Source of the DNA: Phocoena phocoena
Lineage: Eukaryota > Chordata > Mammalia > Artiodactyla > Phocoenidae
Reading direction: 5' to 3'
Length of the DNA: 64,000 nt
Assembly: GCF_963924675.1 (NCBI RefSeq)
Contig: NC_089235.1
Location: 59,888,220-59,952,219 of the forward strand
In this document: positions 34,531 to 46,450 of the stretch, piece after piece
How positions within the stretch are numbered: position 1 is the stretch's first letter
Layout: the number at the start of each line of letters is the position of its first letter
Program-made: the position numbers and the translations under genes
The notes under the pieces: model-generated
What the model saw: the letters and a program-made list of their open reading frames with translations, nothing else
Told to the model about the DNA's origin: nothing
Databases searched by the model: none

Positions 34531-34665
34531 TAGGGACTTCCCTAGCAGTCCAGTGGTTGAGACTCTGTGCTTCCAATGCAGGGGCCGTGGGTTCAATCCC
34601 TGGTCAGGGAACTAAGATCCCACATGCCGCGGGGCATGGGGGCATGGCCAAAAAAACAAAACAAA
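34531..34665 (+). mobile_element. CHR-type SINE, short form
   Basis: A tRNA-derived head ('gacttccctagcagtccagt', 'ggttcaatccctggtcaggg') is followed by a short body and an A-rich tail. The 10-bp duplication 'actgtggtat' lies at 34521-34530 and 34666-34675. Confidence 0.93.
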
Positions 34666-35182
34666 ACTGTGGTATGGAAGTAAGCATAGCAATATAGACC
34701 AGTAGTAAAGAATACTGATTTTGCAGAAAGTTTATGAGTTAATTCAATGGAAAAAGAATACTCTTTTCCACAAGCTGTACTGGAACAACTGAATAGCAAT
34801 GTAAAAAAAAAAAAAAAAAAAAAGACCATAATTATCTCAAACAACAACAAGAAAACTTAAAATGGATTACAACTAAATAAAAAAAATCGAAAATGATATA
34901 ATTTCTAGAAGAAAACATAGGAGAAAATCTTTGTAAACTTTGGGTAGGCAAGACTTTTTTGATTACAAAAATCACTCACCATAAAAGGAAAAGATTGATA
35001 AATTGGAGCTTCATCAAAATTAAAACCTTCTCTTTAAAAGACACTGTCTAGAAAATGAAAAGGCAAACTGAAGGCTGAGAAAAGATATTTGGAACATATA
35101 TTGTAATATCTAACAAGGATTTTCAAAATATGTAAAATTTACATCTCAGTAAAAGATGAACAAGCCAATAAAAAGTTGGCAA

Positions 35183-35370
35183 GGGCTTCCCTGGTGGCAC
35201 GGTGGTTGAGAGTCCGCCTGCCGATGCAGGGGACACGGGTTCGTGCCCCTCCGCGGAGCGCCTGGGCCCGTGAGCCATGGCCGCTGAGCCTGCACGTCCG
35301 GAGCCTGTGCTCCGCAACGGGAGGGGCCACAACAGTGAGAGGCCCGCGTACCGCAAAAAAAAAAAAAAAA
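35183..35370 (+). mobile_element. CHR-type SINE, long form with ~20-bp internal deletion
   Basis: The 12-bp duplication 'aaaagttggcaa' flanks it at 35171-35182 and 35371-35382. Compared with the other long-form copies here, about 20 bp just after the B box ('gttcgtgcccc') are missing, so the body resumes at 'ccgcggagcg'. It is otherwise close to the other long copies. Confidence 0.94.
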
Positions 35371-36254
35371 AAAAGTTGGCAAAAGGTTGAACAGACACTT
35401 CTCAAAGTAATATACTGAAAGGGCCAATAAGCACAAGAAAAAAATGTTCAACATCACTATTCATTAAGGAATGCAAATGATATCACAGTGATACTACACA
35501 CTCACTGGAATGACTGAAATTTTAAAAGACAGACAATACAGCATATGTACAAGGCTTGAACTTTTCATACATTGTCAATGCAAGTGTTAAATGTATTGTG
35601 TTGCTCTGGGAAACAACTTGGCAGTTTCTTGTATAGTTAAACGTACACTTACTGTATGACCCAGAAATTCCACTCCAAGGGAAATGCAAATGCTGGTCTA
35701 CACAAAGGTTTGTATACAGTGTTCACAACAGCTTTATTCATAATAGCCACAAACTGGAAGCAACATACACGTGCATGAAGAAGTGGTATATTCATTCAAC
35801 AAACTACTATTAGGCAGTTAAAGAAGCATACTGATATACACAACATAGATAAATCTCAAAAATACCATACTGAGCCAGATACAACAGCACTGTGCAATTC
35901 TATTTATATGAAACTAATCTTCAGATACAGAAAAGGTGGTCTGGATTGGGTTTTGAGAAGGGAGTTGGCTGCAAAGAGGCATGAGTGAAAAATTAAGGGT
36001 AATGAGAATATTTTTTACGCTTATTGTGCTGGAATAACCAAACACATTTCTCAAACCTCATTAAACCGTACAAGTAAATTTGGATTCTTTTCTTGTGTAC
36101 AAATTTTACTGCAATAAAATCGATAAAAGCAAAACAAATATGTGGAGAGATTTTGTCTATAAACTGAGACAGTAAAAAGCAATACACAACCTAGTAGCTA
36201 GAGATGCTTAGAAATTCAATCAGTGAGATAACTTGCATCATGAACAAAAGAAAT

Positions 36255-36420
36255 ATTTATTAACCTGACTTTGTGTTCTCATTGTAAAATAGGGATCATA
36301 TAAGTAGCTCTTTCATATGATGTCTCTGAAGATCAAATTAGTCAACATATGTAATGCACTTAGAATAAATCCTGAAATATTAAGAATTCAATAAGGGTTA
36401 GCTATAGTTATCATTGTTAG
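36255..36420 (+). repeat. MIR SINE 3' part
   Basis: 'tcattgtaaaatagggatca', 'tgtaatgcacttagaataaa' and 'attcaataagggttagctat' follow the MIR 3' order. Confidence 0.75.
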
Positions 36421-36855
36421 TACCAAGAGTCGGAAACTATACCAGGCATGGGAAGGGGTACAGTGATAAGCAACATGGATGCCTCCACCTTTGGGACTTT
36501 GGTAGTTTTTGGTGAGAAACAAGACCAGACAATTCTCCTCCATCCACAGAGGGGTGTTCTGGGAGACTGGCAAACACACTCTCTCCTTTACAGACATGGA
36601 AGCTCTCCAAACTTTGTCCCATGAATATTTATCTTCTGCCTTTCTCTTGGACCACAAACGGGTGGGATTGGCAAATTGTGGGTGTTGCCTATTACTGTTC
36701 CATAATTTGTACTGTAATCTGTATGCACCTTTCTCAGAGAACAATTTATGCAAACTGAAGCAAAAGGAATAAGTATTTCTTAGTAACTTTGTTTGAAATT
36801 TTACTTACTTTCTATTTTTATGTTGCTCTTAGAGCAAAGTGAGAGAACTTCCCTC
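36421..36855. other. sequence without recognised gene or repeat
   Basis: About 435 bp. The minus frame 36388-36753 (121 codons) and plus frame 36509-36772 overlap and have no recognisable domain. Confidence 0.45.
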
Positions 36856-36868
36856 AAAAGAGGGAACA

Positions 36869-37066
36869 GGGCTTCCCCGATGGCACAGTGGTTGAGAGTC
36901 CGCCTGCCGATGCAGGGGACACGGGTGCGTGCCCCGGACCGGGAGGATCCCACATGCCGCGGAGCGGCTGGGCCCGTGAGCCATGGCCACTGAGCCTGCA
37001 CGTCCGGAGCCTGTGCTCTGCAACGGGAGAGGCCACAACAGTGAGAGGCCCGCGTACCGCAAAAAA
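36869..37066 (+). mobile_element. CHR-type SINE, long form
   Basis: Complete copy. The 13-bp duplication 'aaaagagggaaca' flanks it at 36856-36868 and 37067-37079. The tail is about ten A, overlapping the duplication. Confidence 0.95.
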
Positions 37067-37224
37067 AAAAGAGGGAACAAAATTACAGTTGGATGTTACC
37101 ATGGCTCATCACATCAGCCTCAGGACACATGTTAAAAAGGTCAGGACTCTGACTCTGAAAGAGTCACCTGAGTGTGCCCACTGGTCATAGATTAAAGACA
37201 AATGTTTCTGCGTACATCTTCTAA

Positions 37225-37730
37225 GACCAATGTGCCATGCTGTATTAATTGCCTGTAACTAGTGCAAAAAAAAAAAAAAAAATTACCACAAACGAGGTGG
37301 TATAAAACACCACAAGTGTATTCTCTCACAGTTCTGGAAACCAGAAATCCTAAATCAAGGTGTGAGCAGGGCCACACTCTCTCTAGAGGCTCTGGGAAGA
37401 GAATTCATTTCACATTCTTCTCCTAGCTTCTGGTAGCTTCTGGTAATCTCTGGAACTCTTTGATTTATAGATGCTTTACTCCAGTCTCTTCACCCATCTT
37501 CCCATTGCCTCCTTCTCTGTGTCTTCTTCTCGTTTGTATTTTATAAGGACATTTGTCATTGGACTTAGGCTTACCTGGGTGATCCAGGATGAACTCATCT
37601 CAAGATCCTTAATTATATCTGCAAAGACCCTTTTTCCAAATAAGGTTATGTTCACAGGTTTCCAGGGATTGGGGCATGGACATATCTCTTTGGAAGTCAC
37701 CATTCAACCCACTACACACGCCATCTTCTT
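37225..37730 (+). repeat. ancient interspersed repeat, near full length, family not assigned
   Basis: About 500 bp of a common mammalian old repeat: 'aattaccacaaacgaggtgg', 'ctcacagttctggaaaccag', 'atcaaggtgtgagcagggcc', 'catctcaagatccttaatta' and 'ggttatgttcacaggtttcc'. The piece at 14155-14390 matches its 3' half. I recall the pattern but not a secure family name. Confidence 0.65.
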
Positions 37731-37854
37731 ACAGTGCTTGGAATTTTGAGATAATTCCCACGTTCAAGAGAGGACAGAAAGGTAATTCTGGGACGACTGA
37801 ATATTACTTAGCATTGCCGGAATGAGAGAATAAAGGAAACAAGGGAAGAACTGA

Positions 37855-37965
37855 ATTTAAGATCCATGAGGGCAGACACTGTGTGTATTACTCACACTTA
37901 TTCCATAGTGCCTGGCATATAAGAAATTTTTGATAGATGTTTATTACGTCTAAGAATGAATAGAT
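37855..37965 (+). repeat. L2 3' end
   Basis: 'gatccatgagggcagacact', 'catagtgcctggcatataag' and 'atagatgtttatta' follow the L2 3' pattern. Confidence 0.7.
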
Positions 37966-38535
37966 AACTCATGAACTGGTCTTTGTATCTTGGTGTCCTG
38001 CAAGAATCAAATTTGGCCTCTCTGAATCACTGAAATTTTGGTAAGGTTCCCAAACAAAGAGACTATAACCAGAAAAGCCTGAGGCTGAGTCCTGGCGGCT
38101 TGAGCTGGCAGGACTGCTCCTGGGGATCCGAGTTGGGCTGGGTTGGATGAGAGAGCTAGTCTTGTGGTGGGAGAACAGCTGCAGGGGCCAGGAGACAGGC
38201 CAGGCTTCGTGCTGGGTTCTTGGAAAAAATGAGTCTCCCTCTCCCAGCTGTCATAAGTACCTCTCCTTCCCATGAGTTTCAGTAGCTCCTTTTACAATAA
38301 AGCAGCAGTTGAGAATGAGAGATCATGTCCTTTTTGAAGCTTCCAACAACAGGAAACCATAACTTTAAAAAGTAAAACAACAAAAACTAAGGGGCTTGGA
38401 GGAGCATCCATTCTTCAAATTCTCATCCCCTGGATCTGTGTGCCCAGAGACTCCCTGATTAGCAGGCTTTCATCAGAAGTTATGAGTTACAGGGAAACTT
38501 AGTGACGGGGGCAAACGGATAACAGTCAAGAAACT
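37966..38535. other. sequence without recognised gene or repeat
   Basis: Nothing recognised in about 570 bp. Confidence 0.45.
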
Positions 38536-38539
38536 CTTG

Positions 38540-38710
38540 GAGTGACACTCTTTATGGCCTTACCAGAGACACTTGACCACTCTGCGTCTCAATTATTGGC
38601 AAATCGGGGACTTGCTTACCCTACAGGGATGCTGTAAGAGCCAATTAGCCGTGGGCAGTGTCACTGGAGATTGAAGGATGAGCGCCATTATATAGTTACA
38701 AAGCATCATT
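38540..38710 (+). repeat. possible MIR
   Basis: Weak MIR-like order: 'acacttgaccactctgcgtc', 'tcaattattggcaaatcggg' and 'gggatgctgtaagagcca'. Confidence 0.45.
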
Positions 38711-39710
38711 ACTGTGGCATGAGTGGAGGATGGAAAGTAGAGGCTTAGCAAGGAAATTCATGGGTCTGCTTTGCAGCAGCTTCCTGTTAAACTGCCAATA
38801 AAGCCTTCCGAATTTATTTCATTCTGCCTGAATGGTGACTTGTATCTAACAGTCTGCAGATGACAGAGAGGAAGAACAAGGAAGCCAAGTCAGGTACAAA
38901 ACACTGACAACATGAAATTAGGCACCACAGAAGAGGTTCCTTCTGAAGCTGAATTCCAATCATCCTTTTACATTATATCGAGAATGTGGATTGAGCAAGG
39001 GCCACAGGAGGAGTCTGACATGACGCTGGAGAGGAAGGGGTAGATTTTGAAGATGCCTTTCACCTAGAATCACTTGGTAGTGAACTTCAGGGTTTAAACT
39101 GGTGTTCATCAACTTGACTTCAGACCCCCGGTAAGAAATGGGACACACAGTTGTCCTGTGAGACCAGACAATGTAGGCTAATCGCTCTGTATGAGCATTT
39201 TTAATAATGTGTGAAGCCCCTTTGGGCTGTACTGAAAAGTTGCCTTAAGAACTGAAATAAAAATATGTAAGCAATTACAGAGCTGCAGGGTTAGTAGTTG
39301 AGGGAGAGGGCCTGGAAAAACTAAAGACTGTCTTCAAATCCCAGCCAATACGCCAGGCCCCACCTGGGGACTCTGGCCCCATGCCAGCCCTGATGTGCTC
39401 CTTGTGGTGGGCAAAAAACTCAACTTGCATGAGAAAATAGAGGTCCTCAAGCACTGAAAGAACCTAGACTACTAGAACAAAAAACATCTGCTCTACAGAA
39501 ATCTGATTCTGCCAGTCGACCAAGGAGATTTAGGGATTTAGGAGGAAATCCAAAAACATGCAATACTCAAGAGTTCTGGAAAACGCTGAAGATTACTGGA
39601 GATTGAAAAACCATTCGTGCAATGGAGAATAGGGGTACAGGGCATGGGAGGTGATAACTCTCACCATTGTCTGAATACCATTCATTCCTTCTGCTTTTAT
39701 AAGCCTTATG
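38711..39710. other. 1 kb without recognised gene or repeat
   Basis: Mixed composition. No exon pair, repeat family or RNA gene recognised. Confidence 0.45.
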
Positions 39711-39714
39711 GTTG

Positions 39715-39960
39715 TTGAGCTCTTATAATATATCAGACACTGCGCTAAATGGTTTAGATATATTATCATACTTAATTGTTGCAACAGCTCTCTAAGTTAA
39801 GAGACTAAAATTATTCCCATTTGAGACATAAGCAAGCTGAGGCTCAGAGAGGTTATGAAAATTTCTCACAATCACAGAGTTAACGAGTAGCAAATCTGGG
39901 ACTCCAACCCTGAGATTTTTACCCCAAAGCCCTTGCTTAAGTACTAATACCATTCTCTTT
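39715..39960 (-). repeat. MIR SINE, reverse strand
   Basis: 'attattcccatttgagacat', 'agctgaggctcagagaggtt' and 'caatcacagagttaacgagt' give a clear reverse-complement MIR core. Confidence 0.88.
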
Positions 39961-40194
39961 CCTGAAGCATGCACCTTTTTGAGCAAGAAAGCAACTGCTG
40001 AATAATTCCTACCCAGGTTTATTGCTCAGATTAAACACGAGAATTGCCCTAAAAACACTCTTAAGAAGATGCTATTGGATTTTGTTGAAAGAAGAGATAG
40101 ATTCTATTGGGCTGAAGGAAATGGATAAGGCAAAACATAAGAGAGGAGAGGCAGCCTGGATGTAGAGTGAACTTTTTGCTGGCCTTTTCAGTAT

Positions 40195-40390
40195 GAAGTA
40201 ATGGCCATCTCATAAAATCTACATAGCAGTCCTATGAAGTATGTAGTAGTTTCCCTATTTTACAAGTGGGGAAGTTGAAGCATAGAAATGTTTTAAGTAA
40301 GCTAACCATAGTCAGTCATCTCTACAATGGGAAGAATAAGATCTAGAGCCCCATGTTGGAGTCCTGAACTCTAAGGACCTCATTCTATTA
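40195..40390 (-). repeat. MIR SINE, reverse strand
   Basis: 'tccctattttacaagtgggg', 'agttgaagcatagaaatg' and the following accession-type 'ctagagccccatgttggag' fit a diverged reverse MIR. Confidence 0.75.
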
Positions 40391-40654
40391 CATCACATTG
40401 CCTCACAGAGGAAGTATCAGTCAAAGTGGGACTTGTGTCATGTCTAGGGTTTCCACAGGAAGAAAAGAAAAGATATTTTAGATGAAGGAGATGGTGAGCT
40501 TGAAGATGCAGAGGTGGGAAGGTGCAGAGAATTTTTGGAAAACTATGTAGTCTGTCTAATTTAGATGAATGTGAAGGGTCAGTTGTGACAAAGTTGTGAC
40601 AAAGAGTTGTAGACAACAAATTCAGCTTCTTTAATAAATGTAGGACTACTGATA

Positions 40655-42955
40655 TCTCCTGTTTCATCTTGTATTAGTTTGGGTAAATTTCATTTTCAAG
40701 GAACGTGTTTGTTTCAACATAATTGTGACTAAAGATTGTTTATAATATTCTCTTATTTAATCACCTAACATCTGTAGAATTGGCAGTGATAATCCTACTA
40801 TCATTTCTGAAAGCATATTATTATGTTACATTCCTGATCTTTTTTTCTCTACCAGTCTAGCCAAGGGTTTACCAATTCATTAATCTTTTCCAAGAACCAT
40901 TGTTTCACATCGTTAATTTTCCCTCTTTGTCTGCTTTCCACTTCTTGGATGTTTAGTGTAATAGTTATTAGAAAATCTTCCTTCTTTGTGTTTACTTTGC
41001 TTCTCTTTTTCTTGTCTCTTAAAGTAAAACTTAAGTAATTTTAGAACTTTAATTTCTAATATAAACATTTAACACTATACATTTATTCTTAAGCATCTCA
41101 AAAAGGTTAATTTGTTGTATTTTTTTTTTTTTTTGGCCATGCTGCACAGCATGTGGGATCTTAGCTCCCTGACCAGGGATCGAACCTGCACCCCCTGCAG
41201 TGGAAGCATGGTGTCCTAACCACTGGACCACCAGGGAAGTCCCAATTTGTTGTATTTTTATCATCCAGTTCAAAATAATTCTTAATTTCCTTTATGCTTT
41301 TTTTATTGATCTGCAGATTACTTAGAAGTATGTAGTTCTATTTTAAAATATTCAGAGTTTTCCTATATTGTTATTTTCTGCTTTGGTTCCATAATCAGAG
41401 AACATATTCTGTATAATTTCAATAATTTTAAATTTGTTGAAATTCATTTTAGGGCCCAATACATGGTCTGTCTTGTTGAATGTGTCATATGCACTTGAAG
41501 AGAACGTGTATTCTGTATGTCTTCAGTGTATTGTACTGTAAATATCAATTAGGTCAAGGTAGTTGGTAGTGTTTGTCAGATTACCTACCTGATCTGTTGC
41601 TGTTTATGTGTTTACCAGTTGCTAAGACACAGGTGTTAACATTCCCAAATATTATTTGAAATCTTCTCTCTCTCCCTTTAATTTTGTTAATTTTTGCTTC
41701 ATCTATTTTGAAGCTCTGTTATTAAGTGAATACATGTTTAGAGCTGCCATGTCTTCATGATAAATTGACCCTTATTAGGAAATGCCCTTCCTTTATCCCT
41801 TTGTCTTTACATCTTTCTTTTACTTGATATTAATACAGCTACTAATCTTCATTATGTTTGCTGTTTGTAGGTAATTTTTTCTACCCATTTATTGTCAGTC
41901 CATCTCTTTATATATAAACAGCATTTATTATACAGCATATAGCCAAAGAGGGGATGTTACTGCTCTTTTTTTTCTATTCTGATAATTGCTGCCTTTAAGT
42001 TGCTTTTAGTTCATAATAGCATATATAATTATTGATGTGATTTGATTTAGGTCTACCATTTTATTATTTGTTTCCTTTTTTCTTCTCTGTTTTAATCTCT
42101 CCTGCATTTCTTGACTTCTTTGGGGCCATTTGAATATTTTATTAGAATTTCATTTCAATTTCTCTATCGGCTTTTTGGCTATGCCTCTGTAATTTTTTTA
42201 AGTTGGTGCTCTGTGAATTATACTATAACTTTTCACAGTCTAATTGAGTAACTAATTGAGTTACTATTGTACTCTTCATGTAAAATGTGAAAAGCTTAAA
42301 ATTGTTTAGACCTATTTACCACCCGACCCTGTTCTTTTTGCTATAATCATATGTGTTACATATATTTCTATTTTAAAACTGATAAAAAATGTTATAAATT
42401 TTACTTTCAACAGTCAAATGTAATTTTTAAAAATTAATAAGAAAAAACTGTAGAATATTTATCATTCTAATGCTTTTTGTTTGTTATAAAAGATCTGAGT
42501 TTCCTTCAGGTATCATTTTCCTGCAGCTTTGGAGAATGTCTTTTCACACTCCCTGTAGTCTATGTCTGTTGGCAATGAATACTCTTTAGTCTTACCTGAA
42601 AATGTCTTTATTTTGCCTTTGTTTTTCAAGGTTATTTTCAAAGGATGTAGATTTCAGGATTGACCATTTTGGGTTCTTTTTCAAGCTTTAAAGATGTCTT
42701 CCCTTCTTAGTTTCTGATGAAAATTCAGTCTTTTGAATTTTGTTGCTTCCCTGAATGTTGTGTATTGTTTTTCTCTAGCTGCTTTTTAGATTTCTTTCCA
42801 TCTTTGGTTTTCAGTAGTCTGAATATGATTCTTAGCCATGATTTACTTCTTATTTTCCTAAGGGTTCACTAAACTTCTTGAATTGCCATATTTATGTTTT
42901 TGACAAAATTTTGGAAAATGTCCACCTTCTATTCTTCCAATTTATATCAAGGTAA
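40655..42955 (-). mobile_element. old L1 5' half, reverse strand, with SINE
   Basis: Reverse complement of an old L1. The ORF2 region before the reverse transcriptase lies at about 40845-40930 ('tctagccaagggtttaccaa'), endonuclease-side sequence at 41460-42200 and 5' UTR at 42200-42955 ('cttaaagatgtcttcc', 'tgattcttagccatgattta'). No coding capacity. A short CHR SINE interrupts it at 41121-41243. Confidence 0.82.
41121..41243 (-). mobile_element. CHR-type SINE, short form, reverse strand
   Basis: On the minus strand: head 'gggacttccctggtggtcca', B box near 'ggttcgatccctggtcaggg', short body and A tail (the T run at 41121-41134). The duplication 'aatttgttgtat' flanks it at 41109-41120 and 41244-41255. 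Confidence 0.94.
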
Positions 42956-43868
42956 AACTCACATAATATTAACTATTTTAAAGTGTACCCTTTGATGGCA
43001 TTTACTATATTCTCAATGTTTTGCAGCCACCACCTCTATCTAGTTCCAAAATATTTTCATCACCTCAAGGGAGATCCTGTACCCGTTATGAAACCTCCCC
43101 GCAGGCTTCCCTCTCCCCAGCCCCTGACAACCACTAATGTGGTTCTGTCTCTATGGGTTATTTATTATGGATATGTCATATAAACGAAATTGTACAACAA
43201 CTGACCTTTTTTGTCTGGCTTCTTTCACTTAGCATAATGTTTTTGAGGTTCATTCATGTTGTCCCATGCACCAGTACGTCATTATTTTTACGGCTGAATA
43301 ATATTCTGTTATATGGCGATACCACATTTTGTTTATTCATGCATCCACTGGTGGATGTTTGGGTTATTTCCACCTCTTGGCTATTGTGACTAGGGCTTCT
43401 ATGAGCATTCATGTACAGGTATTTGTTGGAATACCTCTTTTTAATATGCTTCCACAGTGGCTGCACCATTAGACATTCCCATCAGCAATGAACATGGGTT
43501 CCAATTTCTCCGTATCCTCACCAACACTTGTTATTCTGTATTGTTTTCTTTTTTTTAATAGCCATCCTTGTGGGTGTGAAATGTTACTTTACTGTAGTTT
43601 TGATTTGCATTTCTCTAATAATTAAAGACATTAAGCATCTTTCATGTGCTTTTTGGTCATTTGTATATCTTCTTTGGAGAAATGTCTTTTCAAATCCCTT
43701 GTTTGTTTTAAAACTGGGTTATTTGTTTTTTTATTGTTGAGCTGTAGGAGTTATTTATATATTCAGGATATTAAACCATTATCAGATACATGATTTGTAA
43801 ATATTTTCTCCCATCCTATAGGTTATCTTTTCACTTTTCTTGATAATGTCCTTTGATGCACAAAGTTT

Positions 43869-43899
<31 letters not shown>

Positions 43900-44125
43900 C
43901 AGTACGCGGGCCTCTCACTGTTGTGGCGTCTCCCATTGCGGAGCACAGGCTCCAGACGCGCGGGCTCAGCGGCTATGGCTCACGGGCCCAGCCACTCCGC
44001 GGCATGTGGGATCTTCCCAGACCGGGGCACAAACCCGTGTCCCCTGCATCGGCAGGCGGACTCTCAACCACTGCACCACCAGGGAAGCCCGGTTTGTTTA
44101 TTTTTTATTGCTTGCTCCTAAGTGT
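42956..44125 (-). mobile_element. old L1 3' part, reverse strand, with SINE
   Basis: Reverse complement of a different old L1's 3' region: 'ggcttctttcacttagcata', 'tttacggctgaataatattc', 'cacagtggctgcaccattag', 'tagttttgatttgcatttct'. The order of this piece after the 5' half to its left does not fit a single collinear L1, so these are two insertions or a rearranged copy. A CHR SINE lies at 43872-44090 and the L1 resumes briefly after it. Confidence 0.82.
43872..44090 (-). mobile_element. CHR-type SINE, long form, reverse strand
   Basis: Complete reverse copy with a T run (A tail) at 43872-43898 and the head at 44040-44090. The target duplication is unclear because the left flank is T-rich. 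The forward 157-codon frame over it (43853-44326) is incidental. Confidence 0.93.
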
Positions 44126-44690
44126 TCCATTTTGAAAAGAAAGCAATTTGCCAGTGTTTCTGCCCTCTCTCCTAGTATCTTCACCTTGGCATGTTTCACT
44201 CTCCCTGCCAGACCCAAGAGAAGATGGTTGTTGCCGAGTGATGTGTTGTTCACAGTGTGGGAAGCCTCACTCACAGGGTCTGTCTGCAATAGCATTTACA
44301 ACATAGGGAGCACCACAGCCAGCTGAGTTTGTGAAAGCTCTTTTCTTACATCTTGCCAAGAATTCAATCTGTTTCTGGTTCCTGGAGATTAACAAAAGCT
44401 GTTGCTATGTTATCACTCTAAAAGATGGACCCACATCGTCATATGTAAGCTTCCCTTTATATGGTAAAATGTCACCCACTGATAGACCAAGAACTTAGAA
44501 AACTATATCTGAATGGGTAACATGTCTGTCAGCATCATGTTGACAGTCTTCAGGACAAAGTGAATACCTGGTTGGTGATCCCTAACCTATTCTAAATCCT
44601 TCCATTGATATCAGCAATAGCTTCTTAGAAATTTCAACTGCTTTGATGGATCCAAGACTCAACTCTAATAGCAGAAACTGCAGAAATACA
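44126..44690. other. sequence without recognised gene or repeat
   Basis: Nothing recognised. Confidence 0.45.
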
Positions 44691-44699
44691 ATTTCAAGA

Positions 44700-45130
44700 G
44701 AAATGAAATTTGGGATTAAAATTGCAACTATGGTATGATGGATAAGTGTTTCTAATATATAAGGAACTCATAAAAATTAGTAAGAACAATCCACCAAGGA
44801 CCTCAGAAGGAAAGTATTTAAAGAATATGAAGATAAAAATTCTAGAATAGGAAAAGAGAGAAATGAAATCTACATGAGAACGTGTACAACTCAATAAGCA
44901 AAGTAATAGAACTTAGGAGATACAATTTACTTACCCATCATAGTAGTAAAAATGTGAAAAAATGCTATTGACAGGATTATAGTGAGATAAACATTTTTTA
45001 TCTCATTAGGTGTGCATGCAAACATAGAACCTTTCTGGAAAAAAAACAGCAAGATTTTGTTTTTTGTATATTCATCCATTAACTTGTTCCAGAAAATAAT
45101 TTCAAGTTGATTAAAATGATATACAATATA
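44700..45130 (+). mobile_element. possible diverged L1/HAL1 fragment
   Basis: A-rich sequence with 'atataaggaactcataaaaa' and 'agcaaagtaatagaa' resembling the ORF2 C-terminal region of very old L1-type elements. Weak. Confidence 0.35.
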
Positions 45131-45144
45131 AAAAGAGGACCATG

Positions 45145-45351
45145 GGGCTTCCCTGGTGGCGCAGTGGTTGAGAGTCCACCTGCTGATGCAGGGGACGCGG
45201 GTTCGTGCCCCGGTCCGGGAAGATCCCACATGCCGCGGAGCGGCTGGGCCCGTGAGCCATGGCCGCTGAGCCTGCGCGTCTGGAGCCTGTGCTCCGCAAC
45301 GGGAGAGGCCACAACAGTGAGAGGCCCGCGTACAGAAAAAAAAAAAAAAAT
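45145..45351 (+). mobile_element. CHR-type SINE, long form
   Basis: Complete copy. The 14-bp duplication 'aaaagaggaccatg' flanks it at 45131-45144 and 45352-45365. The GA-rich tract begins right after the right duplication. Confidence 0.95.
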
Positions 45352-45365
45352 AAAAGAGGACCATG

Positions 45366-45466
45366 AAGAAGGAGAAGGAAGAGGAGAAAAAGAAGAGGAT
45401 GAAGGGGAGGAAGAAGAGGACGAGAAGGGAAGGGGGGAAGGGGAGGAGAAGAAGGAAAAGGAGTAA
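45366..45466. repeat. GA-rich polypurine tract
   Basis: About 100 bp of almost pure purine in GAA/GGA units. On the minus strand it encodes a serine/proline-rich low-complexity frame, which is not a gene. Confidence 0.95.
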
Positions 45467-46035
45467 ATGCAATGACAGTGTTGGGATGACATGGAGCTGA
45501 AAGTAAGTCTGGAAATGAATGACCTGAAGAGCTTCACCAAGTGTTTAAACTTATCTATAAGTCAATGGACAAGGGAAATCATTGGGAAGAAGAGTTTTCC
45601 TTCCCATTACAGTTCACTGGATGCTTTTCTTGAAATTGTATGCAGGTGCCTTGGCATAACTCAATGGAAATTACCTCGCTTGCTTTTCTGAACTTCAGAG
45701 ATGAATACTGTGACCGTCTCCCAGAGATGCACACAGCAATTGTCGGAACTTTGCATCTCCTCACTCCATTGAGAGGGTGAGAGCATCTTTGTTTGTAACA
45801 AAGAGATAGTTGCACCTTCTTAAGTGGAAGCATAAAGCTGTTTGATTGTTGTATTGAAATCTAACTACGTGGACAAGGGTGTACATAGAGACTGCAAATG
45901 GCTACAGGGGTAGAGTTGTTGATTGTTAAGAGTTGTCTCTCAGCTGCTTTCTGATGCTAGAGTTGGGACTCTGAGAGCCACACATCTCCTTTGCCGGCTG
46001 GATCTCCATTAGTCGCTACACACAGGGATTCCAGA
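45467..46035. other. sequence without recognised gene or repeat
   Basis: Nothing recognised in about 570 bp. Confidence 0.45.
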
Positions 46036-46039
46036 GGGA

Positions 46040-46450
46040 AGACTGGAAGATGGGGGGAGGAAGAAGCACCTATTCCTTCCTGCTGTGCTTCCTGTCCCTG
46101 TCCTGCCGCTGCGACAATGGTTCCTCAGTAATAGTCTGTGGCAGCAGCACTGCCTTCAGTGCACAGTTCTCCCAGTTCCTAGAATCAGCCTCACGTACTT
46201 TCTCAAGAAGAATGCAAATACAACCTGAAACAGCATCCCCTCCACAGAGATCTGAGTCTCAGATCCACAAGGCCCTTCCTTCAAACTCTAGTTTTAATAA
46301 TTTCAGCTTCTTCCCTTCCAGTCCCTCTTCTCCACAGCCTTAGAGGTACAGTTACTGCGATACATCAGTGTCACATTTTTGGTTTGATACCTTATATTAA
46401 AGTTTCTCTGTCAAAATAAGTAACTCTCCTGAGTGGACCCAGACTGAGAT
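46040..46450 (+). repeat. possible ancient LTR-like repeat
   Basis: The CT-rich stretch, then 'attaaagtttctctgtcaaa' and 'gtggacccagactgagata' resemble the 3' end of an old MER/LTR repeat. The 97-codon frame 46050-46343 is serine-rich and has no recognisable domain. Family not assigned. Confidence 0.4.

Larger units (their letters stand above)
33010..36140 (+). mobile_element. old L1 (L1M type) with internal deletion and two nested SINEs
   Basis: The region 33010-33860 resembles an old L1 5' UTR. From about 33900 the sequence jumps into ORF2 after a large internal loss, giving a degraded polymerase region at 33990-34370. The C-terminal region and 3' UTR follow to about 36140, with the 'ataatagccacaaactggaa' and 'tactattaggcagttaaa' segments near 35740-35825. 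Two CHR SINEs (34531-34665 and 35183-35370) are inserted. A run of A at 34803-34823 is an internal expansion. Not coding. Confidence 0.8.

Noticed and set aside
36388..36753. 121-codon minus-strand frame
   Set aside because: It starts in MIR sequence, overlaps frames on the other strand and has no recognisable domain.
43853..44326. 157-codon forward frame
   Set aside because: More than half is the reverse CHR SINE with its poly-T; the rest has no domain.
44927..45472. 181-codon minus-strand open frame
   Set aside because: It runs across the CHR SINE at 45145-45351 and the GA-rich tract. The SINE-derived segment recurs in frames over every other long-form copy. Not a gene.
46050..46343. 97-codon frame with a possible signal-like hydrophobic start
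   Set aside because: The C-terminal part is serine-rich and low complexity, and the region resembles an old repeat. No splice or conservation support.
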